In this document: piece by piece, positions 35,494-45,002 of the stretch
How the letters are laid out: every line of letters starts with the position of its first letter
Numbering within the stretch: position 1 is the stretch's first letter
Program-made: the position numbers and the translations under genes
Source: Nitrospirota bacterium
Lineage (GTDB): Bacteria > Nitrospirota > Thermodesulfovibrionia > Thermodesulfovibrionales > UBA9159
Reading direction: 5' to 3'
Assembly (NCBI GenBank): GCA_021790195.1
Contig: JAJYIF010000002.1
Location: 62,001-126,000 of the forward strand
DNA: 64,000 nt
Notes under the pieces: generated by a model
Told to the model about the DNA's origin: nothing
Databases searched by the model: none
The model's input: only the letters and a program-made list of their open reading frames with translations

Positions 35494-38046
35494 TTACGCT
35501 TCGTAGGTGCCGTTAAGGAAATTCCTGGTATACCGCTCCACCGAGGCGTCGTCGTGCATAACCGCGTCCAGCTGCCTCGTGTACGCGATGAGTCTGCCAA
35601 GCGAGTCGAGGAGCTCCTGTATTTCTTCCTGCGGCAGGGCCGCAATCCTAGCGATGATAAGGTCTCCCTTTGTCTTAATCTTGAAACCGTATTCTTTCAG
35701 TACCGCCTCTATGAACTGGACCCGGCGCGTGCGTTTGGAGATATCGGTCGCTCCTCCCATAAAGCGGAAATAGATATGGTTGTTTCTCGTGTTCCCGCTG
35801 CAATAACAATCTATAAGGTTGAAGTGATATCCGAACCTCAGGCTGAGGTTCATGTATTCCCTGGAAACGACGGCCACGTTGTTTTCGATAAAACTGCGGC
35901 TGTCGGAGACGATGTCCGTTGCCCTGAGCATGCTCGTCAGAAAATCATTTGCTCGAAGGGAGACGGCCTCGGACCGCCAGACGCCCGGGTGCATCATGCC
36001 TCCGACAATCGCCTTGAGGGGAAGAGAAGAAATCCGCTCAAAGTCCGCGCTGTCCCGGCCCGGCGAAAGGTCGAGACCTCCCCCGATGTCGATGACCATA
36101 ATGCCGGTCGGTATCGGCAGCCTCAGTTTGATGGCTGCATGTTTCTTCAGGATCGCGCCGCCGTCCCTGGCGCTCTCCACCAGCTCGGCAACGGATTTCT
36201 CGTGGATGAACCTCAATACATCATGCGCTGTTTTGCACGCCTCAGCGGTGAAGTTGTCAAGCAGAGGGTCGACCAGGTTTAAGGGTATGATGTATCGGAG
36301 GATATATCTCTTCTTCCTGAACTCGTAGACGTTTTCCATCCTGCGGGAGTCGGCGCCGGCCTGTTCGAGTAGCTCCCTTGCGATGCCGTCGTAAACGGTC
36401 ATAGTGCCGTCGTCATCAGCATACACAGTGACATCCTGTCCGTGCCTCAAGACCTGTGTCGCCTTGCCCGCATTGACCAGTGTCGGCACCCTGAACTCCC
36501 TGCACAGGGCGGCCATATGGCTCGTGGGCGTTCCGGTGTCGGTGATGATGGCAGAGACGTAGGGCATAATACGTATAAAGTCCGAGGAGTCGTTTCTTGC
36601 CACTAGGATCGCGCCCCTGGGGAAGCTGTTGAGGTCATCCATTTGCCTGAGAATAAAGACCCTCCCGGCGCCGGCCCCTTTCTGCACGACAGTGCCTCCG
36701 ATCTTCGTCAGAACTCTTTCGCTTGTCGCGGCCGGCGCTTTCCCGGCAGCAGCCTCCTCATGTTCGGCAATCTTTAACGGCCTCGACTGGAGGATGAAAA
36801 CTCTTTCGTCACGGTCAATGGCCCACTCGATGTCCTGCGGCTTTCTGAAGTGTCTTTCGATGAGGATTGCCGTCAGCGCCAGCCCGATTGCCTGCTCGTC
36901 AGTCAGACTGAGTTCAGCGCTCAGGTCCCCAGGGGTGTCAATGCGCTTTGTCCCGCCTTCTCCGAGACGGGCGATCATCGATTTCTTGGCCCCGGTCCTC
37001 TTGTTCGCTATCTCCGGAAGCGCCGCTTTCTTGATTACGAAGAGGTCCGCGTCGGTCAGACCTTCCACTACAGATTCACCAAGTCCCCAGGCCGCGTTGA
37101 TCGTCAGCGTATCTTCTTCTCCGCCGGGATCGGCTGAATAAACGACTCCGCTTGAGGCGGCATCGATCATGACCATACAGCCGACCGCCATCTTCATCCT
37201 CTTCAAATCGACCCCTATCTTCCCCATATATGCGACGGATTTGCCCGAAAACATGCTCGCGAGGACGCGTCTGTAAGCGTCTTCAACGGCCCTCTCTTCG
37301 GAGGGCACGTTCAGCTCGGTCCTGAACTGCCCGGCGAAAGAGAAATCGCCGTCCTCCTCTTCGGCGCTGCTCCGTACGGCAAGGAAACAGGTATCTCCGC
37401 ATCTCGACCGTATCTTTTCGAGGGCCTCTCCAAGGGCGTCTCCGATGGGAGGGGGAATCTTCGCATTGCTGATGGATTCCCGCAATTCACCGAGTACGCC
37501 CTCATCTAGGGCTTCTCCGAGGGTCTGGAGTTTCTTGTCTATGCCGTTAAAGCGCAGAAGCTCATCGAAGGCAGAGGTCGTTATTACGAACGCCTCGGGA
37601 ACCTCTATGCCCAAATGGTTCTTCAATTCGGAAAGGTTCGCGTTCTTCCCGCCAACCTCGTGATACTTGTCCCAGGTGATATCTTCATACGGGACGACCA
37701 TCATGCCGGTTTCCCTTGTGTCGTACACGGTGCGTTTGATCTGGTCGTCGATCCTGCGGAGAACGCCGTGAAGCTGCGGATACCCGCCCCTTGTGAGGAG
37801 GTCGAAGCTCTGGAGGCAGTTCTGCAGGGCCACGGAAAGTTCGGAATAGGCCCGCTTCACATATGTAATGTCGAAGAGATAATCTCCCCCGAACTTCTCG
37901 CCCATGTCGGTGATGATCTCGATCGCCCTGTTATTATTGTCGAGGACGTCCCTGAAACGCTGAAACAGGAGCTCGAAAGACAGCCCCTCCTTCTCCCTCT
38001 TCGAAGGGGCGAAAATGCTCTTCAGATGTCCTGTCAATTTGCTCAT
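35494..38046 (-). CDS. PEP synthase-like protein without the PEP-binding barrel
   Basis: About 850 residues. After ~115 helical residues comes an ATP-grasp-like pyruvate/PPDK N-terminal domain (VGGKNANLSEL, AVRSSAEEEDGDFSFAG, EWAIDRDERVFILQSRP) and the phospho-His swivel domain TDTGTPTSHMAALC. The last ~280 residues, however, do not show the TIM-barrel motifs that bind PEP/pyruvate and form an unrecognised domain. It may transfer phosphate to an unknown acceptor. It is the last gene of a kinase-receiver set, 6 to 10 bases after the receiver gene. I chose the ATG at 38046 (AAGGAC site). GTG at 38049 is possible. Confidence 0.8.
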   Translation of the reverse strand: MSKLTGHLKSIFAPSKREKEGLSFELLFQRFRDVLDNNNRAIEIITDMGEKFGGDYLFDITYVKRAYSELSVALQNCLQSFDLLTRGGYPQLHGVLRRIDDQIKRTVYDTRETGMMVVPYEDITWDKYHEVGGKNANLSELKNHLGIEVPEAFVITTSAFDELLRFNGIDKKLQTLGEALDEGVLGELRESISNAKIPPPIGDALGEALEKIRSRCGDTCFLAVRSSAEEEDGDFSFAGQFRTELNVPSEERAVEDAYRRVLASMFSGKSVAYMGKIGVDLKRMKMAVGCMVMIDAASSGVVYSADPGGEEDTLTINAAWGLGESVVEGLTDADLFVIKKAALPEIANKRTGAKKSMIARLGEGGTKRIDTPGDLSAELSLTDEQAIGLALTAILIERHFRKPQDIEWAIDRDERVFILQSRPLKIAEHEEAAAGKAPAATSERVLTKIGGTVVQKGAGAGRVFILRQMDDLNSFPRGAILVARNDSSDFIRIMPYVSAIITDTGTPTSHMAALCREFRVPTLVNAGKATQVLRHGQDVTVYADDDGTMTVYDGIARELLEQAGADSRRMENVYEFRKKRYILRYIIPLNLVDPLLDNFTAEACKTAHDVLRFIHEKSVAELVESARDGGAILKKHAAIKLRLPIPTGIMVIDIGGGLDLSPGRDSADFERISSLPLKAIVGGMMHPGVWRSEAVSLRANDFLTSMLRATDIVSDSRSFIENNVAVVSREYMNLSLRFGYHFNLIDCYCSGNTRNNHIYFRFMGGATDISKRTRRVQFIEAVLKEYGFKIKTKGDLIIARIAALPQEEIQELLDSLGRLIAYTRQLDAVMHDDASVERYTRNFLNGTYEA

Positions 38047-38055
38047 CACGTCCTT

Positions 38056-38424
38056 TTATGCCTTGCTCAGTGCGCGGTTTATCGATTCCTTGAGCTCCTT
38101 GATCTTGACGGGCTTCGGGAAGAAGTCATGCACCTCGGCCCTTAACGCGGCTATGGCAGCGTCGAGATTGGCAAAGGCCGTTATCATAATGACTTTGGTG
38201 TCGGGATAGAGCTTTTTGACGGTCCTTAGGACTTCCATACCGTCAATTCCCTTCATCTTCAGGTCTGTCACAACTACGTCGAACTTTTCCTCCTTCAATC
38301 TTGACAGGGCCGGCTCGGCGTTCAGAAAAGTCTCGACGGAGTAGCCCTCCTGTTCCAGCGACAGCTTCGCCATGTCACCCACAATCTTTTCATCGTCAAT
38401 AACCATGATCCTGTAAGAGCTCAT
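38056..38424 (-). CDS. Single-domain response regulator
   Basis: 122 residues, only a CheY-like receiver: VIDDEKIVGD acidic pocket, VVVTDLKMKG (phospho-Asp), MITAFA and FPKPVK (conserved Lys). No output domain, so it must act through protein contacts, perhaps on the PEP-synthase-like protein downstream. It overlaps the kinase gene by four bases, and GGAGGAGAAGAAGG precedes the ATG. Confidence 0.9.
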   Translation of the reverse strand: MSSYRIMVIDDEKIVGDMAKLSLEQEGYSVETFLNAEPALSRLKEEKFDVVVTDLKMKGIDGMEVLRTVKKLYPDTKVIMITAFANLDAAIAALRAEVHDFFPKPVKIKELKESINRALSKA

Positions 38425-39833
38425 CCTTCTTCTCCTCCTCCTGTCTCTTTATAAATGGGCAATTCAATCGTAAAAGTGGTCCCGACCCCCGGTTTGCTGT
38501 CCACCCTGATATCTCCGCCATGGTTCTTTATTATCCCATAACTCACCGACAAGCCGAGCCCCGTGCCGCCCTCGCCCTTGGTGCTGAAGAAAGGGTCGAA
38601 TATGTGAGGGAGGAATTCAGGGGATATGCCCTTGCCCGAATCCATGACAGTGACCTTCACCGAGCTGACGTCCCTGCCGGGCCTAGAAGAGATAAACAGC
38701 TTGCCTCCGGAAGACATGGCCTGAACGGCGTTGGTGATCAGGTTCACGAGGACCTGCTGTATCTGGTGCTCGTCGACAAAGACGTGCGGCAAGGCATCTG
38801 CCAGGTTCAGTCTCGTATCGATGTTCGATATGTCAAGCATGTTCTGAACGAGTGTGATGGTCCTCTTGATGACCGAGTTGATGTCCGCCTCCTTGAGGTT
38901 CGCCTCTTTGGGTTTGGAAAAATCGAGGAGATTTCGTATGATTTCCTTTATCCGCTCAGTCTCTCCCTCGATCTTGTTCATGAATTCGATCCTGTCTTCC
39001 CTGCTCAGCTTATCATACACGTCCGCGTATGTCTGGGCGATCATCGAGATATTGTTAAGAGGATTCGTGAGTTCGTGGGCGACCCCTGCCGTCAGGATCC
39101 CCAGGGACGCGAGTTTCTTGGACTGAAGTATCTGCTCTTCCCGATGGCTGAGCTCCTCAGACATGCGGTTTATGGCCTTCATGAGCGAACCGAACTCGTC
39201 TCCGGATCTCACAACCTCCATCTTTCTGAAATTCCCCTCGGATATGGACTGCGCAAGGCTTTCGATCTTGCGGAGGGACTTCAGGATCCGCTGGGAGATA
39301 AAATGGCTGACCACAATGGCGGAAAAGAGGATCGCCCAGAAGGAATAGAACAGCACTTTCTTTGAACTCGTGATAATATCGTTCACGCGTTTTCTCTCGA
39401 GGACCGTGATTGTTTCCGAAAACTCCTTCAGTTTCTTTCCTTCGGTCCTGAGCGCGGTCTGCATCTGCTCGGTCCTCCCAGCCCTCCTCAGGGCCTCGAC
39501 CGCCTCCGAATATTTTGCGAGATAGGTCTTGAGCAACTTGAGATTTTCCTCCCCTATGGCCCTGGATATGTCAGGGCTCACGGCGTCTATGGACTCCATG
39601 GTCTTGTCGATCTTGTCCTTGATATCGAAGAGAGCGGATTCGTCGCTGTAAAGGAAATAGTTCTTTTCGGAAAGCCTCATTTCAAGGAAAGACGCGTTCA
39701 GGTCATCGGCTATCTCGACGAACCTCAGTTTTGTCAGCATAAGGTTAAGGTTCTGAATAGCGAAGAAACCTATGAGTACAATGAGAGCCACGTTAAACGC
39801 GCTCGAAAGAAAGATTTTTTGCCCCACCCTCAT
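38421..39833 (-). CDS. Membrane sensor histidine kinase
   Basis: 470 residues. Membrane segments at about 8-28 and 162-182 enclose a helical periplasmic sensor with the motif MRLSEKNYFLYSDE. Then HAMP (about 183-235), HisKA with GVAHELTNPLNNIS, and HATPase (NLITNAVQAM, DSGKGI, GGTGLGLS). It is followed by an overlapping receiver gene, so this is a cognate pair. The sensor motif closely resembles that of the kinase at 49559-51124, suggesting paralogues sensing similar signals. Confidence 0.92.
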   Translation of the reverse strand: MRVGQKIFLSSAFNVALIVLIGFFAIQNLNLMLTKLRFVEIADDLNASFLEMRLSEKNYFLYSDESALFDIKDKIDKTMESIDAVSPDISRAIGEENLKLLKTYLAKYSEAVEALRRAGRTEQMQTALRTEGKKLKEFSETITVLERKRVNDIITSSKKVLFYSFWAILFSAIVVSHFISQRILKSLRKIESLAQSISEGNFRKMEVVRSGDEFGSLMKAINRMSEELSHREEQILQSKKLASLGILTAGVAHELTNPLNNISMIAQTYADVYDKLSREDRIEFMNKIEGETERIKEIIRNLLDFSKPKEANLKEADINSVIKRTITLVQNMLDISNIDTRLNLADALPHVFVDEHQIQQVLVNLITNAVQAMSSGGKLFISSRPGRDVSSVKVTVMDSGKGISPEFLPHIFDPFFSTKGEGGTGLGLSVSYGIIKNHGGDIRVDSKPGVGTTFTIELPIYKETGGGEEG

Positions 39834-39849
39834 GCTTTATCCTATCATT

Positions 39850-41106
39850 TTATTGCGGGACCGGACATCTTGGGATCTCGGACTGCTCTTTTCTTACTGG
39901 CAGGTACCATAAGACGCCGTCGACGGTCATTAACAGCCCTGCGAGGATAAGGAGAGAGTCTACCATAGTCAGAATACTCAGTCCGAAATAGTGCATGAGT
40001 CCGAACCCAAGACTCAAAAAGGATATGCCGGAACGGATAAAGGCAAGCCCGGTCCTTGCGCGCGAATAAATCGTGCGATAACAAGCGGCGACGGTGCGCT
40101 GTCCCGCGAGAACGTTCCTCTCGCGGGCCAGGTGAGTGCGTTCCCTGCTTGCAGGCGAGGGGTAGAGAATAGTGCAGTGGTCGGCAAGGAAGTCGCCGAG
40201 CCGGCCGAGCATTGTCTTTTTCGTCTCGGAGTTCATGCCCGCCCCGTCGATGAAATGATAATTCTCAAGAAACTGCATGGTCGCAGCCGTCACCTCGACA
40301 AGGGTGTGATGTCCCGGGGGGGTCATGCGGGACTTTCTGACCTTCAGGTATAAGGACAGCCCGTAAATGCCGAGCGAAAAACCGCCCACCATTACAAGCC
40401 AGGGAAGAAGAAAGGCCTTGCGTGCGCGCATAAGGGTGTCCGCTATCGCAATCATGCCGAGCCCCCACCGGAAAAAAGCGAGACCAGTCCTCCCCTGGGC
40501 GAGGTCGTTCCTGTAGCAGGCGAGTCTTGTCCTCCACTGGGCCATTGTATTGCGCCAGAAGGCAAGGCCTGTCCTCTCCGTGCCTATGATAAATCCGGGT
40601 CGCGCATGCAGGAAATCCTGAATGAACCATTGTATGTCGTCTCCGAGCGCCACCCTGAATTCGTAGTCTCTTGCCGTGAAGATCGCCTCCACCTCTTCCC
40701 TTACGGCAGGATCGTCGGGATTGTTTGCCGCAATTATTATCTTATCGCCCTCTTTCATCACAGGGAACCATTGACTCATGAAGAGCCTGTCGCTGTTGAG
40801 ACCTGTGAGGAGCTCCGGCGGGACCGGTATCCTCTCATCATATTCCACTGCCGGGCAGCCGTAATGTCCTGAAAGAGCCTCAAGGAGAGACTGCCGGGGG
40901 ATTTTGTATTCCCTCAGGAGCAATTTTTCTGTATCGATCCCCCTGGCGACGGAGGCATCCGACGCCTCGTGAAGCTCCTCCGCGCTGATGATTCCGTGTT
41001 TTACCAGAAGGAGAAACCGCCCTGACCGTACCTCCCACGCCTCGGTCTTAGGAGCAATCCGGCCCGTCAAAACATCAATCATATCAGACATGTCAGAGTT
41101 CTTCAT
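39850..41106 (-). CDS. GspE/MshE N-terminal domain fused to two DUF202-like units
   Basis: About 418 residues. The first ~165 residues resemble the MshEN domain (AEELHEASDA, SLLEALSGHYGCPAVEYDE, FPVMKEGDKIIIAANNPDD) but lack the RLG c-di-GMP signature and any ATPase domain. Two DUF202-like units follow. Each is a helix with an arginine exactly every seven residues (six in each unit, with RTGLAF near the end), then two membrane segments and a short (Y)LxVRK tail. The function is unknown. I chose the ATG at 41106, overlapping the upstream paralogue's end by 14 bases. An ATG at 41148 is less likely. Confidence 0.75.
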   Translation of the reverse strand: MKNSDMSDMIDVLTGRIAPKTEAWEVRSGRFLLLVKHGIISAEELHEASDASVARGIDTEKLLLREYKIPRQSLLEALSGHYGCPAVEYDERIPVPPELLTGLNSDRLFMSQWFPVMKEGDKIIIAANNPDDPAVREEVEAIFTARDYEFRVALGDDIQWFIQDFLHARPGFIIGTERTGLAFWRNTMAQWRTRLACYRNDLAQGRTGLAFFRWGLGMIAIADTLMRARKAFLLPWLVMVGGFSLGIYGLSLYLKVRKSRMTPPGHHTLVEVTAATMQFLENYHFIDGAGMNSETKKTMLGRLGDFLADHCTILYPSPASRERTHLARERNVLAGQRTVAACYRTIYSRARTGLAFIRSGISFLSLGFGLMHYFGLSILTMVDSLLILAGLLMTVDGVLWYLPVRKEQSEIPRCPVPQ

Positions 41107-42739
41107 TGCTGAATATCGCCTTTCCCCAGTCACAAGTGGGCTTTCCATAATCCGGCACTACGATTTCCATATCTCCAAAACAATAAGGGAACTGCCGTCT
41201 TATCTTTTCCGCGGGGATGTGCCAGTAGAGGCCATCCGCAATAAGAACGAGTCCGAACACTAGCAGGACAAAATTGAATATGGCCCACCCCGTGTTCGCG
41301 AGACCGAAATAAACGAGGAGGCCGGCCCCGACGGCGGAGATGCTCATCCCGGTCCTGATGAAGGCCATACCGGTGCGTGAACGCGCCATTATTGTGCGAA
41401 GCCTTGCCATGACATTCCTCCTGTCGGCGAGCACCGTCCTTTCAAGTGCCAAACCGGTTGTCGCCCATATTCCGGGTGAGCACGTCTTTCTGAGGAACAG
41501 GGCAAAAGATACTTCCTCCCAGTTCGGTCTTTTGTGGCATGGAGGGAAGACAAGGTCCCAGATCGTCTCGTTGTTGCCCATTCTTATGACGGATTCGAAG
41601 CCGTCCTTCCCGGCGCGCCGTCCCGGCAGATACCAGTAGAAGCCTTCCGTCAGCATCAGCACACCCACTAGGATGAGCGAGACGTAGAAGATTGTCCAGG
41701 GACCCAGGTGGAACTGCCTGAGGAGCGCAATGCCGAAGCCTGCAAAGGCGATCCCGGTCCTTGTGAAGGCCAACCCCGTTCGGGCGCTGGCCATGATGGT
41801 CCTGTAACAAGCGAGGATAGTCCTCTCTTCGGCCAGGTCCGTCCTGTCGCTCGCGAGGAAGCGGCGTCTCATGACAGGCGAGAGACCGGCCCACCCGGCG
41901 CGCAGATTGTCGGCGTCCGCAACCGGCTCCGTTCTCGAAAAGGCAGGATCGCCTTCAGGGTTCGAGGCCTGAAGCACTGTTGTTCCCCAGGTCGGCTCTG
42001 TCGGGGAGCAGACCATCCTCTTTTTGCCGACTTTCCTTGCCGGCAGGTACCAGATTATGCCGTCTGCAGTCATGAGCGCGCCCGCCGCAAAAAGCAGGCC
42101 CTCGATTATGGTCAGATACCCAAGGCCGAAGATCTTAAATAGGACAAGGGCTATCGCCATAAAGGACACGCCGGTGCGGATAAAGGCAAGACCGGTCCTG
42201 CCCTTTGCGAGAGATGTCCTGTAGCTCGCCAGCAGGGACCGCCTCTCGGCAAGATATGTCCTGACCTTTGCAAGAGGGGTCCTGGCGCCCGAAAGAGGAA
42301 AATTGGGGTTTACGTCATAACTGTTTTCTATGACCCTGATGAGATCCTGGGGAAGGGCGACGATGAAGCTTATCCGCCCGATCCCGAGGGTCTCTTTCAC
42401 GTCCTCGATGACAGCGGCCTTATCCGGCTCATAGGCGATTACTTCCGCGCTTTCTTTCGTAATCGAAATGGGGAACCAGAGCGCCCGCTTCTGTCTTTCC
42501 ATGTCGAAGCGCCTTGCGACAAAATAGGAGGCGGCGACATTCTCATCATATTCTATAAAGGGAAGTCCGTAATTCTCGGAAAGGCAAAAGAGTATTTCAT
42601 GCTTCGGCACGCCTTTCTCGATAAGCAGCTCCTCGGGGTAGCGGCGGTAATCTTCCGCTTCTTTTATCGCTCCCCTGAGTTCCTCTTCGGTCAGGAGCTT
42701 CCTTCTAACGAGCCTTTCAAATTTCTTTTCCTCTATCAT
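41093..42739 (-). CDS. GspE/MshE N-terminal domain fused to three DUF202-like units
   Basis: 548 residues. MshEN-like domain at 1-145 (LLTEEELRGAIKEAE, LSENYGLPFIEYDEN, WFPISITKESAEVIAYEPD, DLIRVIENSYD), then DUF202-like units at about 152-236, 291-375 and 425-513. Arginines recur every seven residues: 153 to 188, 292 to 327 and 434 to 462. Each unit has two membrane helices and ends in a WYLPxRK or WHIPAEK tail. Linkers carry repeated P-x-W motifs. It is a paralogue of the next gene. No enzyme domain is present. I know of no named family with this architecture. Confidence 0.78.
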   Translation of the reverse strand: MIEEKKFERLVRRKLLTEEELRGAIKEAEDYRRYPEELLIEKGVPKHEILFCLSENYGLPFIEYDENVAASYFVARRFDMERQKRALWFPISITKESAEVIAYEPDKAAVIEDVKETLGIGRISFIVALPQDLIRVIENSYDVNPNFPLSGARTPLAKVRTYLAERRSLLASYRTSLAKGRTGLAFIRTGVSFMAIALVLFKIFGLGYLTIIEGLLFAAGALMTADGIIWYLPARKVGKKRMVCSPTEPTWGTTVLQASNPEGDPAFSRTEPVADADNLRAGWAGLSPVMRRRFLASDRTDLAEERTILACYRTIMASARTGLAFTRTGIAFAGFGIALLRQFHLGPWTIFYVSLILVGVLMLTEGFYWYLPGRRAGKDGFESVIRMGNNETIWDLVFPPCHKRPNWEEVSFALFLRKTCSPGIWATTGLALERTVLADRRNVMARLRTIMARSRTGMAFIRTGMSISAVGAGLLVYFGLANTGWAIFNFVLLVFGLVLIADGLYWHIPAEKIRRQFPYCFGDMEIVVPDYGKPTCDWGKAIFSNEEL

Positions 42740-42834
42740 AGCGTTCCGGATCTTCCAAAAAATCGGCGAATCAAAGAGGTGAGCAAAGAATCGGGCTTGA
42801 TATTATAAAACAAATATAACGTATTTGAAAGATC

Positions 42835-43254
42835 TCACGCCCCTAACACAAGTACGGGGCAGGGGGCATTGTTGATGACCTTTTCAACAACCCCTCCGCC
42901 CAAAAGCTTACCGAGCCAGCCCCTCTTGCGCGCGCCCATAATGATGAGGTCGCACCTCTCTTCTTCCGCCACCTCGATGATCTTCCTGGGCACGTCTCCC
43001 TCTTCAAGCCTCGTCTTGATCAGAGCGCCCTCACTGTCCGCTTGCTTCTTGAACTCCGAGATTGCCTTGGCTCCCTCGCTTTCCAGCACGTCCTCGATCT
43101 TCTGCACTCCAACAAGGTCGAGGTCACCCTCATAAGGAGGAAGGACCTTCACGACCGTGACCCAGCATCTTTCGTCGCTTGCAAGCTTCAGCCCCTGATC
43201 GAGCACTTCTCTGGAGCCGTTTACCGCTATGAGTACTTTTCTGTAGCCTTTCAT
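42835..43254 (-). CDS. Universal stress protein
   Basis: 139 residues, one Usp domain: YRKVLIAVNGSREVLDQGLKLA at the start and IIMGARKRGWLGKLLGGGVVEKV as the nucleotide loop (GxRxxG...GGVV), so ATP binding is likely though the second serine is missing. It lies five bases after the tandem Usp gene. Ninety-five bases then separate it from the MshEN-DUF202 genes. Confidence 0.88.
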   Translation of the reverse strand: MKGYRKVLIAVNGSREVLDQGLKLASDERCWVTVVKVLPPYEGDLDLVGVQKIEDVLESEGAKAISEFKKQADSEGALIKTRLEEGDVPRKIIEVAEEERCDLIIMGARKRGWLGKLLGGGVVEKVINNAPCPVLVLGA

Positions 43255-43258
43255 CTTC

Positions 43259-44170
43259 CTATCTCACTACGAGGACCGGACAGGACGCGTTCATTATTAC
43301 CCGCTCCGCCGTGCTCCCCATTATCGCCTTGTTCACGCCACGCCACCCGTAGCTTCCCATTATGATCAGGTCGTTACCGGCTTTACCGCAGGTCTCGACG
43401 ACCTTATCTCCTGCATGTCCCTCCTCTATAATTGTCTTCACCTGAATACTGTAATCGGCCGCGACGGCCTTAGCACCCTCTATGATCCTCTCTGCTTCCT
43501 GCCTCAGGCTTTTCCTTATCGACGAGGTCATCATGAAATCTATCATTTCTTCATAGCGCGGTATGGCATAAAGCACCGTGATACCCGAGCCGTCGAGCTT
43601 CGCCAGCTCGCAGGCCCGCCTGAGGGCCTTTTTGCTGAACTCCGAGCCGTCAAAGGGGACCAGGATCGACCTGTAGGTGCCGGCGCACTGAGTGCACTGC
43701 TTCTTGACCACGAGAACGTCGATGGATGAACTGACGATGACCTGAGAGGTAACGCTTCCCATAAGCAGTCTGTTGATCCCCCGCCTACCGTATGTCCCCA
43801 GCACTATGAGGTCCGCCTTCTTCTCCTCGGCGATGTCGACAATGACCTTGGGAGGGTCGCCTTCGCACAGAAAAGACTGCGCCTCTATGCCGAACTCCGA
43901 GGTTATCATTTCCTTTGTCTGGTAGCAGACTTTTTCCCCGAGTTTCAGGCGTTTCTCCAGCTGCTCAGGAGCGATCCCGAATTCCTCTTCATCGAAATAG
44001 ACTGCGTGGACGAGAACGATCTTGCCGCCGTGTTTCTTTATCCAGTTCGAGGCCTCAGTAAGCGCGGCCTTGCTCGGAATGGAGTCGTCGAATCCCACCA
44101 GGATCGTGCTGTATAGAGTGCTCACTGCTGCTTCTTTATTCAAGATGTTTTTCTCCTTGTCAAGAATCAT
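43259..44170 (-). CDS. Tandem universal stress protein
   Basis: Two Usp domains in one chain of about 300 residues. The first (STILVGFDDSIPSKAAL to VLGTYGRRGINRLLMGSVT) and the second (SILVPFDGSEFSKKAL to IMGSYGWRGVNKAIMGSTA) both have G-x-x-G(R/x)-G-type ATP loops. Tandem Usps are thought to sense ATP level. The start is uncertain: ATG at 44170 has a weak site, TTG at 44143 has AAGGAG nine bases before it, and TTG at 44191 opens the frame. It belongs to the sigma-54-led stress gene run. Confidence 0.87.
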   Translation of the reverse strand: MILDKEKNILNKEAAVSTLYSTILVGFDDSIPSKAALTEASNWIKKHGGKIVLVHAVYFDEEEFGIAPEQLEKRLKLGEKVCYQTKEMITSEFGIEAQSFLCEGDPPKVIVDIAEEKKADLIVLGTYGRRGINRLLMGSVTSQVIVSSSIDVLVVKKQCTQCAGTYRSILVPFDGSEFSKKALRRACELAKLDGSGITVLYAIPRYEEMIDFMMTSSIRKSLRQEAERIIEGAKAVAADYSIQVKTIIEEGHAGDKVVETCGKAGNDLIIMGSYGWRGVNKAIMGSTAERVIMNASCPVLVVR

Positions 44171-44219
44171 TTCTTTATATGGGCCATGCAAGGGGCCATG
44201 TAACCCCCCCGACGATCAA

Positions 44220-45002
44220 CTAATGCGCCCCCCCTCCTTTCCTGAATATCAGTCCTACTCCAAAGCCTGCTGCAAGGGCCGCGAGGATGGATATCGTTCC
44301 GTAAGCCGCGGCATTGTTCTTTGCCATGCCTGCAAGGGATTTCACGACCCCGACCTGCTCTACGATGACATTTGAGCTTGCCGTCTCGACCACTTTCCTG
44401 TCCCGGACGGCGTAAACCGTCACGGTGTAATTGCCGGGAGCGGCCTGATAAGGCCAGTCCATCTTGATGTAATAATTCTGCTTACCGTCCTTGTCGGTAA
44501 GAGAGACCCCTGCCGGGGAGACATTATAGAGCTTTCTGGACTCCTTGAATTTTATAAATTGCTCGAACCATTTTTCCTTCTCTTCAGCGGGAGCCGGCGT
44601 GTCGATCTTCACATGTCTCGACAGCGCCTGGTAGCCGATCACGTATTTGTCGGTCTCGTCCCGGTCCAGAAGGTCGGCTATGTTCTTCGTGCCCGCCAGG
44701 AGATAAAGCTTGGGCGTATCCTCAAAATTCAGAGATCCTACGTTCATCCACAAGACCCCTCCGACCTTACCCTTTTGCCGCAGGGACTCGTGGCCGTCGG
44801 ACGCGCTTATCTTGACGATAACGTCCGTGCCGGGATCCGATACCCCGCTGACGCTTACCGTGCTGCCGTGATAGAAGAAGTCTATCGTGATATGATCATG
44901 ATTGGCCCTGATTGTCAACTCGGCGGAGGCCTTGTTTACGAGCAAAAATATTCCCAGTAATCCTATCAGAAAGACGCTTGTTATTGTTTTGACCTGTTTC
45001 AT
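44220..45002 (-). CDS. TIGR02186-like membrane protein (Alph_Pro_TM)
   Basis: 260 residues. Signal segment (VFLIGLLGIFLLVNKASA), a beta-rich periplasmic domain (ITIDFFYHGSTVSVSGVSDPG, DVIVKISASDG) and a single C-terminal membrane segment near AAYGTISILAALAAGFGVGLIF. This matches the Alph_Pro_TM/TIGR02186 family, typically encoded next to TauE/SafE permeases as here (family knowledge). The start overlaps the permease stop (TGATG) and has AGGAGGAGG upstream. It probably assists the permease. The exact role is unknown. Confidence 0.82.
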   Translation of the reverse strand: MKQVKTITSVFLIGLLGIFLLVNKASAELTIRANHDHITIDFFYHGSTVSVSGVSDPGTDVIVKISASDGHESLRQKGKVGGVLWMNVGSLNFEDTPKLYLLAGTKNIADLLDRDETDKYVIGYQALSRHVKIDTPAPAEEKEKWFEQFIKFKESRKLYNVSPAGVSLTDKDGKQNYYIKMDWPYQAAPGNYTVTVYAVRDRKVVETASSNVIVEQVGVVKSLAGMAKNNAAAYGTISILAALAAGFGVGLIFRKGGGAH

